40,881 nucleotides of DNA, from positions 1-40,881 of the forward strand of contig JAATGT010000153.1 in the NCBI GenBank assembly GCA_015654525.1, read 5' to 3'. The notes beneath the pieces are model-generated. The model was not told where the DNA came from. It was given only the letters and a program-made list of their open reading frames with translations, and searched no databases. A program made the position numbers and the translations under genes. Every line of letters starts with the position of its first letter. The stretch's first letter is position 1. Below are positions 18,629-26,629 of the stretch, piece after piece. Source of the stretch: Bacteroidales bacterium (GTDB lineage: Bacteria > Bacteroidota > Bacteroidia > Bacteroidales > Paludibacteraceae).

Positions 18629-19717
18629 ATGAACAATTCTGATATTAAAAATAGACAAAACCTGTTTGAGAGTGCTCAGAGCAAGATACCTCTTTCAAAG
18701 ATTGGAATTTCAATGGGCGATCCGGCTGGAATCGGACCTGAGATTTGCATAAAAGCATTATCGCGAAAAGATGTTTATGAACGCTGCAACCCTCTTATTG
18801 TAGGTTCTGCAGCTGTCATTCAACTTGCAGCAAAAGCTTTAAACTCCAATTTGAAAATAAACTCGATTCAATCCGTCAAAGATGCCAAATTTGAATATGG
18901 AACAGTTGATGTTCTTGATTTGAAAAACGTTATTATTGACCAATTGCAACCAGGAGTTGTATCTGCGATGGCAGGAAATGCTGCTTTTGAAGCTGTAAAA
19001 AAAGTGATTGATTTGGCTATGGCTGAAGAAATTGATGCTACAGTTACTGCCCCCATCAACAAAGAATCTATTCATAATGCTGGACATAAATTTTCAGGAC
19101 ATACCGAAATTTACGCACATTATACAAATACCACCAAATTCGCAATGTTACTTGCAGATGAAAATTTGCGTGTAATTCATGCTACAACACATGTTTCACT
19201 TCGCAAAGCTTGTGATCTATGTAAAAAAGAACGTATTTTGGAAGTGATTTCGCTCTTAAATGATGCTTGCATTCAATTTGGGATTGAAAAACCACGTATT
19301 GCAGTTGCAGGGTTAAACCCACATGCAGGTGAGAATGGTTTATTTGGGGATGAAGAAATTGAAGAAATAATTCCTGCTATTAACGAAGCTAATTCACTTG
19401 GATTTACAGTTGAAGGTCCAGTGCCACCTGATACTATGTTTGTAAAAGCTGTTCAGGGAAAATACGACGGTTGTGTGGCAATGTATCATGATCAGGGACA
19501 TATACCATTCAAACTTGAAGGATTCCAGTGGGATAATGAAAAACAGACCATGAAAAGTGTAAAAGGTGTTAATATTACACTTGGATTACCAATCATTCGT
19601 ACATCAGTAGATCATGGAACAGCATTCGAAATTGCAGGAAGAGGAATAGCCTCACCTGATGCAATGTTAGTTGCTATTGATTATGCTATTTTGATGGCAA
19701 AACACAGGATGAAATGA
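18629..19717 (+). CDS. PdxA-family 4-phospho-tetronate dehydrogenase (PdxA2-like)
   Basis: The 362-residue protein has the PdxA signature ISMGDPAGIGPEI (about 27-39), and metal-binding histidines at His188 (ATTHVSLR), His232 (NPHAGE) and His287 (MYHDQGHIPFK). PdxA oxidises 4-phosphohydroxy-threonine in vitamin B6 synthesis. The PdxA2 subgroup oxidises 4-phospho-D-threonate or D-erythronate and decarboxylates the product to DHAP. The kinase gene overlaps its stop by 4 bp, and no pdx gene is near, so the catabolic PdxA2 role is more likely. It has about 25 extra N-terminal residues compared with E. coli PdxA. Confidence 0.85.
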   Translation: MNNSDIKNRQNLFESAQSKIPLSKIGISMGDPAGIGPEICIKALSRKDVYERCNPLIVGSAAVIQLAAKALNSNLKINSIQSVKDAKFEYGTVDVLDLKNVIIDQLQPGVVSAMAGNAAFEAVKKVIDLAMAEEIDATVTAPINKESIHNAGHKFSGHTEIYAHYTNTTKFAMLLADENLRVIHATTHVSLRKACDLCKKERILEVISLLNDACIQFGIEKPRIAVAGLNPHAGENGLFGDEEIEEIIPAINEANSLGFTVEGPVPPDTMFVKAVQGKYDGCVAMYHDQGHIPFKLEGFQWDNEKQTMKSVKGVNITLGLPIIRTSVDHGTAFEIAGRGIASPDAMLVAIDYAILMAKHRMK

Positions 19718-20871
19718 TTATTGTTATTGCCGATGATATAACAGGTGCAGCCGAAATTGCGGGCGTCTGTCTACGTTATGGCCTGACGGTTGCTTTTGGA
19801 ATTGATTCACTACCCGAAGAAGTAGCTGATGTCCAAATCATAGCAACGGACAGTCGTTCGGCAACTGAAATAGATGCATATGCAACTCATTTCAAACTTT
19901 CTTCTGATATTTTTCTCAAACATGCTTCACTTGTATTTAAAAAATGTGATTCTGTTTTACGTGGCTTTGTGCTAACTGAACTATCTGCCATGTTGAAAGT
20001 AAGTAGGTTGAAAAAGGTATTACTTCAGCCTGCGAATCCCAATGTTGGACGATGCATCCTAAATGGAACTTATTGTATTGATAATAAGTCAATCGAAAAT
20101 ACAGGCTTTGCTAGTGATCCCGACTTTCCGGCACGTGTATCTAAAGTTGAAGGCTTGCTTTTAGAGCGGTCCTCAAAGCATATAAACATTGGGAATATTC
20201 ATTCAGGTAGAATTATATCAATTGATAGTGACGGACTTTTTATTCCTGATTGTAATTCGGAACAAGAATTAAAAAATTGTTCTAAGTTGGCTAATGAACA
20301 AATGCTTTTGTGTGGTAGTGCTGCTTTTTTCGAACAATTATTAATTCAAAAAGGGCATTCAATCCAAACAACTAAAATCGAGACTAAACCAATCTCCGAA
20401 AAATTTTTGTTGGTTTTAGGAAGCATACACCCGGAAAATAAAAAATTCGCACAACATATGGAAGAACTTGGTTGTCCTGTAGTTTCATTTCCTGAAATTA
20501 TGCTGAGAGAAAAAGTGAAAAAAGAAGTATTGAACGACTGGGCAGCTGGATTAGTCCAGATTTGTAAAAACAGTAAAAAGCTGACCCTTTCAATTTCGGA
20601 TAAACAAGTTGCTTTTTCAGAAAGTTCAATTATCCTGAAACAAAGAATGGATTATATTATACAGAAAATAATTGAGAACTGCGAAATCAATGAATTGTTG
20701 ATTGGAGGTGGGGCAACCGCCTACAGTGTGTTGAAGCAATTAAATCTAAAAATATTACTACCAATTAATGAGTTAGCTCCGGGAGTTGTCCGAATGAAAG
20801 TATTACAACATTCAAATTTATTCTTAACCATAAAGCCAGGCAGCTATTTATGGCCAAAAAAATTGTTTTAA
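19714..20871 (+). CDS. Four-carbon acid sugar kinase (DUF1537, DtnK/OtnK-like)
   Basis: The 385-residue protein opens with IIVIADDITGAAEIAG and has the substrate-site region FKKCDSVLRGFV, then VLLQPANPNVGR and GGGATAYSVLKQ near the nucleotide site. This is the DUF1537 kinase family, which phosphorylates D-threonate, D-erythronate or 3-oxo-tetronate at O4. Start and stop codons overlap with the PdxA-like gene (ATGA), so the two enzymes are made together. This fits the described kinase plus PdxA2 route to DHAP. It is a little shorter than the usual 420 or so residues. The natural substrate cannot be fixed from sequence. Confidence 0.88.
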   Translation: MIIVIADDITGAAEIAGVCLRYGLTVAFGIDSLPEEVADVQIIATDSRSATEIDAYATHFKLSSDIFLKHASLVFKKCDSVLRGFVLTELSAMLKVSRLKKVLLQPANPNVGRCILNGTYCIDNKSIENTGFASDPDFPARVSKVEGLLLERSSKHINIGNIHSGRIISIDSDGLFIPDCNSEQELKNCSKLANEQMLLCGSAAFFEQLLIQKGHSIQTTKIETKPISEKFLLVLGSIHPENKKFAQHMEELGCPVVSFPEIMLREKVKKEVLNDWAAGLVQICKNSKKLTLSISDKQVAFSESSIILKQRMDYIIQKIIENCEINELLIGGGATAYSVLKQLNLKILLPINELAPGVVRMKVLQHSNLFLTIKPGSYLWPKKLF

Positions 20872-20894
20872 ATTAAATCACTTCACATTAAATT

Positions 20895-20934
20895 AATCGG
20901 CTGAACTTAAGTATATAAGTCCAGCCGATTTTAT
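20895..20934 (+). terminator. Terminator of the acid-sugar operon
   Basis: Stem aatcggctg (20895-20903) pairs with cagccgatt (20922-20930), with further inner pairing of actta and taagt. A short T-rich tail follows. Confidence 0.75.
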
Positions 20935-21003
20935 TATTTGAAAAGTCTAATTTGTTAAATATATATTTATTCATAGAGAAGAAACAATTACATTCGGAAA
21001 ATA

Positions 21004-21019
21004 GTTATACTTTTGTAAC
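21004..21019 (+). promoter_or_regulatory. -7 box and possible MarR operator
   Basis: TACTTTTG (21008-21015) fits the -7 consensus 32 bp before the regulator start. It sits inside an imperfect inverted repeat, gttata-cttt-tgtaac, so the MarR protein could repress its own operon here. The operator call is an inference. Confidence 0.4.
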
Positions 21020-21046
21020 CAATTTCAGAAAAAGATAACATTACAA

Positions 21047-21550
21047 ATGGAAAGAAATAAACCATCATTGAATGAATCTGTTGTCGAAAATTTGATGGCA
21101 ATTTATCCTTTGCTTTCAAAAAATTTCGCAAGAGCCATACGAACTAAAACGACTTTTACACCCGGAGTATTATTCACATTGGGAGCACTTTATCATCACA
21201 AAAGACTAACAATGACTGGAATTGGATGCCATTTATCCATTCCCAAACCACATGCTACAATTTTAGTTGACAAACTTATAAAAGATGACTTAGTTGTTCG
21301 TCTTCCAGATCCAAACGACAGGAGAGTAATTTATATAGAACTTACAGAAAAAGGAAGAGATACACTCAAATCACTTAAATCAATTGTCTCTGAAGAATTA
21401 ATAAATAAGCTTAAACTGCTCACTAAGGGACAAATGCAAATACTTTCAACAGCTTCAGATCAAGTAAAAGAAATACTAATATTATTGGGAGATCTTTTAG
21501 CTAGCGGTGAAACTGCAACTTGCTGCAAACAAATTGAAAAAATAAAATAG
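21047..21550 (+). CDS. MarR-family transcription regulator
   Basis: The 167-residue protein has a winged-helix core: LTMTGIGCHLSIPKPHATI as the recognition region, then DKLIKDDLVVRLPDPNDRRV and the wing IYIELTEKGRDTL. It heads an operon with an EmrA-like adaptor (14 bp later), an EmrB-like transporter and a TolC-like channel, so it most likely represses this efflux system and is released by its substrates. A possible operator overlaps its promoter. The paired cysteines TCCKQ near the C-terminus might be redox sensitive; that is speculative. Confidence 0.9.
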   Translation: MERNKPSLNESVVENLMAIYPLLSKNFARAIRTKTTFTPGVLFTLGALYHHKRLTMTGIGCHLSIPKPHATILVDKLIKDDLVVRLPDPNDRRVIYIELTEKGRDTLKSLKSIVSEELINKLKLLTKGQMQILSTASDQVKEILILLGDLLASGETATCCKQIEKIK

Positions 21551-21564
21551 AAAAAAATAGGTAT

Positions 21565-22560
21565 ATGAAAAAGAAAAAAGATTGGAAAATTTACATTCCG
21601 TTAACTGCAGTTATTTTATTAGTAATAGTAGGTGGTATTTACTGGTACATCGACTATTCAAGTTACATTAGGACAGACGATGCTGTGGTTGCATCCGATA
21701 ATATTTCGGTAAGTCCCAAAATTATGGGACGCATCAGTAAACTCTATGTTGACGAAGGAGACTCTGTAAAAAAAGGACAATTACTTGCCGAGCTGGACAG
21801 TGTCGATTTATTAGCTCAAAAACAACAGATTCTAGCATCAAAGGTGCAAACAGAAGCAAACAAGTCGCAGACAGAAGCAAACTATCTCTATGGTCAGAAA
21901 AACATAAAAGTGCTGGAAATTGCGCTTGCAAAAGCAAAAGAAGATTTTGCCCGTGCAAAAGCCCAAAATGCCGGAGGTGTAATCACAAAAGAACAATTTG
22001 AGCACACACAGAAAGCAGAAGAAACAGCTCAGGCACAATTAGAAGCTGCCAAAGCGCAATTATTAGTATCTAAAACGCAAATCAAAAGTGCCGAAACAGC
22101 GATATCCAGCGCTCAAGCCCAAATAGGCGTCATTTCAACTCAATTGAACAACACTCGTTTATATGCACCGGTAGATGGTATTGTGGCAAAACGTTGGTTA
22201 CTTTCCGGTGATATTGCACAGGCAAGTCAATCTATCTATACTATTAATAATAATAGTAAATTCTGGATTTTGGTTTATTTGGAAGAAACAAAGATGGAAA
22301 CATTGCACATCGGACAAAAAGCCAAGTTCACACTTGACACATACCCTGATGTCGTTTTCACAGGCAAAATATTTACCGTGGGTTCCACCACTGCATCTCA
22401 GTTTTCACTCATTCCACCCAATAATGCTTCGGGAAACTTCACTAAAGTAACCCAACGTGTGGCAATAAAAATTTCAATTGAAGGAACCGAAGGAGGTCAA
22501 AAGCTTTCGTCATTCAATCTTTTGACGGGTATGTCAGCAGTTGTCAGAATAATTAAATAA
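21565..22560 (+). CDS. HlyD/EmrA-type membrane fusion protein
   Basis: The 331-residue protein has one N-terminal membrane helix (about 9-29), the biotinyl-lipoyl segment ISVSPKIMGRISKLYVDEGDSVKKGQLLAELD, a long Ala/Gln/Lys-rich coiled-coil hairpin (about 75-190) and the returning barrel LYAPVDGIVAKRWLLSGDIA. It links an inner-membrane pump to an outer-membrane channel. The pump gene follows after 2 bp, so it is the adaptor of the EmrB-like protein. Its length is typical for the family. Confidence 0.92.
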   Translation: MKKKKDWKIYIPLTAVILLVIVGGIYWYIDYSSYIRTDDAVVASDNISVSPKIMGRISKLYVDEGDSVKKGQLLAELDSVDLLAQKQQILASKVQTEANKSQTEANYLYGQKNIKVLEIALAKAKEDFARAKAQNAGGVITKEQFEHTQKAEETAQAQLEAAKAQLLVSKTQIKSAETAISSAQAQIGVISTQLNNTRLYAPVDGIVAKRWLLSGDIAQASQSIYTINNNSKFWILVYLEETKMETLHIGQKAKFTLDTYPDVVFTGKIFTVGSTTASQFSLIPPNNASGNFTKVTQRVAIKISIEGTEGGQKLSSFNLLTGMSAVVRIIK

Positions 22561-22562
22561 AG

Positions 22563-24197
22563 ATGCGGAAAATATCAAATACACATCGAATTCGCCGCAA
22601 ACTACGAAGTCGTGATTCTGCCTATCACCCCAAAAGCCCATTATACAAATGGTTTGTATTAGCCAATATTATGGTAGGTACTTTCATGGTGGTTTTAGAC
22701 AGTACCATTGTAAACGTAAGCTTACCTAAGATTATGTCATCATTCGGGGTTGGACTCTCCACCATTGAATGGGTGATTACAGCTTATATGCTGGCTATGG
22801 CGGCTATGTTACCAACTTCCGGATGGATGGCGGATAAATTTGGCTATAAACGGGTTTATTTCTGGGGATTGTTCCTATTTACATTAGGTTCGTTATTATG
22901 TGGTTTATCGAATGATGAAGGTACATTAATCATGTCGCGTGTTATTCAGGGATTGGGAGCCGGAACAGTTCAACCACTTGGTATGGCAATCATCACTCGT
23001 GAATTTCCGCTTAAACAACGTGGACTTGCACTGGGTTTTTGGTCAATTGCAGCAGCAGCTTCAGTTTCTTTCGGACCGTTGATCGGAGGTTATTTGGTTG
23101 ATAATTTTAGCTGGCAGCTTATCTTCGACGTTAATATTCCTGTAGGTATCATTGCACTAATCTTTACAGTTATTATTCAACGGGAATTTGTTAGTCCTAA
23201 TGCCAGAAAATTCGATTATATCGGCTTTATATCGGTTATCATATTCTTACCCGTCTTGCTTTATGCTCTTTCCGAAGGAAATGCACAAACTAATTCTGCC
23301 GGTTGGACAGCACCGTATATTTTAGCTTGTTTTGCGATATCGGGAATAGCACTGGTCGTATTTCTTACCCGGGAACTAACTACCAAGTATCCGTTACTAG
23401 ACTTACGGCTACTTGGTGATAGAAACTTTGGAATGAGTAATGCCCTGATGTTTGTATTTAGCATTGGGATGTTCGGAAGTACTTTCCTTCTACCTCTGTT
23501 TTTACAAAATTCATTGGGATATACAGCATTGCAGTCTGGAGCCGTATTTTTACCGGTTGGAATTATTCAGGGTATACTCTCACCAATATCTGGCTGGTTT
23601 TCAGATAAAGTCAGTGCCAAAGTACCTATTATTACAGGCGTTGGACTATTAGCGTTTAGTTTCTTTATCAATTCGCACTTATCGTTTCTAACGGAACATT
23701 CATATATAATGACCTCATTGTATATCCGCGGACTAGGACTGGGACTTGTTTTTACCCCATTAAGTACTTTGTCGTTAATAACCATTCCTCGCGAAAAGAT
23801 GGCACAAGCCTCGGGAATTATGAACACTGTTCGTCAAATCGGAGGTAGCATTGGTGTAGCCTTGTTATCAACCTTGCTGACTGCACGGGTAAACTTCCAT
23901 TCGCAGATGTACGGTAGTGCCATTCAATCCAGTTCTCAAACATATCAACATGTGACAAGGAATATAGCCTATTACATTCAGCAACATGGTGGCGGTTCAT
24001 TCACCACGGCACTTAAACAAGGACAGAGCTTAATTATGTCCAATATCAACACACAAGCTTTTGTTCAAGGTGTAAATGATGACTTCCTAATTGCTGCATG
24101 TATTTCTATACTTGGTTTTATACCTATTCTATTTTTACGTTCTAAAAAGAAAGCATTGAAATCTATCGAAGCCGAACATTTATCCACGTTGGAATAA
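22563..24197 (+). CDS. DHA2-family MFS drug efflux transporter (EmrB-like)
   Basis: The 544-residue protein has about 14 membrane helices. It shows the MFS motifs LDSTIVNVSLPKIM, SGWMADKFGYKRVYFWG (motif A) and FGPLIGGYLVDNFSWQLIFDVN (motif C, typical of antiporters). It belongs to the EmrB/QacA subfamily of proton-driven multidrug exporters. The N-terminus has about 28 basic residues (SNTHRIRRKLRSRDS) before the first helix, which is longer than E. coli EmrB. It is co-transcribed with the adaptor and the outer-membrane channel. Confidence 0.93.
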   Translation: MRKISNTHRIRRKLRSRDSAYHPKSPLYKWFVLANIMVGTFMVVLDSTIVNVSLPKIMSSFGVGLSTIEWVITAYMLAMAAMLPTSGWMADKFGYKRVYFWGLFLFTLGSLLCGLSNDEGTLIMSRVIQGLGAGTVQPLGMAIITREFPLKQRGLALGFWSIAAAASVSFGPLIGGYLVDNFSWQLIFDVNIPVGIIALIFTVIIQREFVSPNARKFDYIGFISVIIFLPVLLYALSEGNAQTNSAGWTAPYILACFAISGIALVVFLTRELTTKYPLLDLRLLGDRNFGMSNALMFVFSIGMFGSTFLLPLFLQNSLGYTALQSGAVFLPVGIIQGILSPISGWFSDKVSAKVPIITGVGLLAFSFFINSHLSFLTEHSYIMTSLYIRGLGLGLVFTPLSTLSLITIPREKMAQASGIMNTVRQIGGSIGVALLSTLLTARVNFHSQMYGSAIQSSSQTYQHVTRNIAYYIQQHGGGSFTTALKQGQSLIMSNINTQAFVQGVNDDFLIAACISILGFIPILFLRSKKKALKSIEAEHLSTLE

Positions 24198-24235
24198 CAA
24201 TTGAATTTATGTATACTCATACAAACATAATTAAA

Positions 24236-25549
24236 ATGAAAACTATATTTAAACTAGCTGTACCTTTATTGCTGTTACCATTTATGGCAACAGGCCAAAA
24301 CACAGCCAATATCTCAGGTGATTCACTGACTCTGAATGAAATTCTGAATGAAGTGATACATAATTACCCTTCAATCAAAAAAGCACAATCGGATTTAGAA
24401 TCTTCGGATGCTAAAATAGGATTAACAAAAACAGCTTATCTGCCAGATGTTGATATTTCAGGATCTTATACCCGAATAGGCCCTACATCCACCATCACAA
24501 TCCCTACTTTAGGCTCATTTCAAATGAGTGCGGCAAATAATTACTCAGCTATGCTGAACGTCAACGAGAATATTTACGACTTTGGAAAAACCGAGAAAAA
24601 TATCACATTAGAGAAACAAAACAAAGAACTCGTAGGACTCTCAATTGATCAGCTAAAACAAAAACTATCAGGTATGATGGTTGGAAACTTTTATTCTATT
24701 CTTTTTCTGCAAGAAGCCATCAAGATTAAAGATGAAGAACTTATCACATTAAAAGAACATTTCCATTTTGTTGAGAAAAAAGAAGCTTCAGGTTCGGCTA
24801 CTAAATATGAGATTTTGACTACCAAGGTTCGTATATCAACCAACGAAAGTCAGAAGACCGATTTACTGAATGCACTTCAGATACAACTCAGTCAACTGAA
24901 TTCTTTTCTTGGAAAATCGCAGGACACAAAATTGAAAGTAAAGAATCAATTATTGGCTCCTCAACTTTTTGCATCAAATGATTCGCTGTTCTCGTTTGCT
25001 TTCGATCATCGAAGCGAAATGAAGATTGTACGTCAGAAAAACGAATTAGCCAACACGCGCTTGAAAATGGTAAATATTCAAAATAATCCTTCGCTGAATT
25101 TCTTTGGCAGTGGAGGTTTAAAAAATGGATATATACCCGATTTGAATAAACTTACACCAAACTTTGCCGTAGGTGTAGGCCTTAAGATTCCTATTTTTGA
25201 TGCAGATCGTTCAAAATATTCGAAAGTTATGGCACAGTCAGAAATCAAGGGTAATACACAGGAAATTGACCTGACCCGCAGAAATATTGTAAACGAAGTA
25301 GTTGAAAGCAAGGCAAATGCAGAATCGGCTTTGAAGAAAGTTAATCTATCGGAATTACAGCTGGAACAAGCTCAACAAGCTTATATGCTTGCCGAAACGA
25401 GCTTTAGTGCAGGTGCAATTACAAATCTCGAATTAATGTATAGCTACACCGCAGTAACTGACAGCAAGCTGGCATTGCTCAAAACTAAAATTGATTATTC
25501 GGTAAGTTTACTGAAGCTCAAGATTGCACTTGGAGAACAAATTTTTTAA
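24236..25549 (+). CDS. TolC-like outer-membrane efflux protein
   Basis: The 437-residue protein has a signal peptide (KTIFKLAVPLLLLPFMATGQ) and two OEP repeats rich in long helices. They include LTLNEILNEVIHNYPSIKKAQSDLE, later VGVGLKIPIFDADRSKYSKV and LEQAQQAYMLAETSFSAGAI. It forms the outer-membrane channel of the tripartite pump. An ATG nine codons upstream (24209) is in frame, but the signal peptide starts cleanly at 24236, so that start is preferred. It closes the operon, before a strong terminator. Confidence 0.92.
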   Translation: MKTIFKLAVPLLLLPFMATGQNTANISGDSLTLNEILNEVIHNYPSIKKAQSDLESSDAKIGLTKTAYLPDVDISGSYTRIGPTSTITIPTLGSFQMSAANNYSAMLNVNENIYDFGKTEKNITLEKQNKELVGLSIDQLKQKLSGMMVGNFYSILFLQEAIKIKDEELITLKEHFHFVEKKEASGSATKYEILTTKVRISTNESQKTDLLNALQIQLSQLNSFLGKSQDTKLKVKNQLLAPQLFASNDSLFSFAFDHRSEMKIVRQKNELANTRLKMVNIQNNPSLNFFGSGGLKNGYIPDLNKLTPNFAVGVGLKIPIFDADRSKYSKVMAQSEIKGNTQEIDLTRRNIVNEVVESKANAESALKKVNLSELQLEQAQQAYMLAETSFSAGAITNLELMYSYTAVTDSKLALLKTKIDYSVSLLKLKIALGEQIF

Positions 25550-25593
25550 ACACAAACCAGAAAAATACACTTTTTTATTTTTTAAACTTTGGG

Positions 25594-25624
25594 GAGCTAA
25601 CCATTTGGGTTAGCTCTTTTTTTT
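25594..25624 (+). terminator. Terminator of the efflux operon
   Basis: Stem gagctaac (25594-25601) pairs with gttagctc (25609-25616), followed by a long T-run. Confidence 0.85.
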
Positions 25625-25660
25625 AGCATCCATAGGTAGACCAATTTAAAATGATTTGAT

Positions 25661-25668
25661 TATATTTG
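25661..25668 (+). promoter_or_regulatory. -7 element of the SGNH hydrolase gene
   Basis: TATATTTG covers the TTG at 25666 that opens the longest reading frame. Translation should therefore begin at the ATG at 25717, where the signal peptide starts. Confidence 0.6.
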
Positions 25669-25716
25669 AAGCCCCAAAATAAATCTAAATATAGACACTT
25701 TAGTCTGAAAAAAATT

Positions 25717-26430
25717 ATGAGATCAAAATTATTACTTAAATGTCTTTTTATGTCTGTATTATTATTCTCCGGTTTGGAACTTGAAGCGCAAGACTGGCCA
25801 AATCTGAATCGTTTTCGAGCTGAAAACGCATTGCTGGGAGCACCGGATAAAAGTGAAAAACGGGTTGTATTCATGGGAAATTCCATCACCCAGGGTTGGA
25901 TAGAAAAACGTCCGGAATTCTTTTCTAAAAATCCGTATATCAATCGTGGAATAAGCGGACAAACAACTCCACAAATGCTCATCCGTTTTCGTCAGGATGT
26001 GATTGCGCTACAGCCCAAGGTAGTGGTGATTTTAGCTGGTACCAATGACATTGCCGGGAATACCGGACCGTCTACACTCGAAATGATTGAAGACAATCTG
26101 GCATCAATGGCCGAATTGGCTAACGCCAATGAAATACGCGTAGTGCTCTCGTCGGTTTTACCGGCTTATGATTATCCATGGAAAACCGGAATGGAGCCTG
26201 CCGAAAAAATTGTAACGCTCAATGCATGGATCAAAAGCTACTGCGAAAAACGTGGATTTACCTACCTTGATTATTTCACTCCGCTGGCCGATGACCGCCA
26301 TGGCATGAAAGCCGAACTGACTTACGACGGCGTACATGCAAATGTAGCCGGTTACAAAGTGATGGAACCACTGGTACAGGATGCCATTAAACGAGCTTTG
26401 AAAAACAAACCTAAGAAGTACACAAATTAA
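25717..26430 (+). CDS. Secreted SGNH/GDSL-family hydrolase
   Basis: The 237-residue protein has a signal peptide (RSKLLLKCLFMSVLLFSGLE) and the SGNH blocks in order: FMGNSITQGW with the nucleophile Ser56, NRGISGQTT, LAGTNDIAG and, near the end, YDGVHANVAGY with the catalytic Asp and His. It should hydrolyse an ester in the periplasm; members of this type in Bacteroidota often deacetylate carbohydrates. It stands alone between the efflux operon and rpsA, so no substrate hint comes from the neighbours. Confidence 0.9.
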   Translation: MRSKLLLKCLFMSVLLFSGLELEAQDWPNLNRFRAENALLGAPDKSEKRVVFMGNSITQGWIEKRPEFFSKNPYINRGISGQTTPQMLIRFRQDVIALQPKVVVILAGTNDIAGNTGPSTLEMIEDNLASMAELANANEIRVVLSSVLPAYDYPWKTGMEPAEKIVTLNAWIKSYCEKRGFTYLDYFTPLADDRHGMKAELTYDGVHANVAGYKVMEPLVQDAIKRALKNKPKKYTN

Positions 26431-26522
26431 AAAAGCGAACAGGCGCATAAATACCTTCAATTGAATATTCCAGCTGTTTTTTTCAACAAAAGGAGCTAAT
26501 GCGGTCATTTACCTTCATTTGT

Positions 26523-26553
26523 TTTGTCAATTCAATATATTCTCGTATCTTTG
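26523..26553 (+). promoter_or_regulatory. Strong promoter of rpsA
   Basis: TTTG (26523-26526), a 19-nt spacer and TATCTTTG (26546-26553) match the Bacteroidota consensus exactly. The leader to the ATG at 26630 is about 70 nt and has no Shine-Dalgarno sequence. Confidence 0.85.
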
Positions 26554-26629
26554 CGCCCGTATTTTGTAAAGTTATCATAATGTCTAACCTACTAATTTAT
26601 TAGTAATTAAAAAAAACAAGTTTTCAGAA

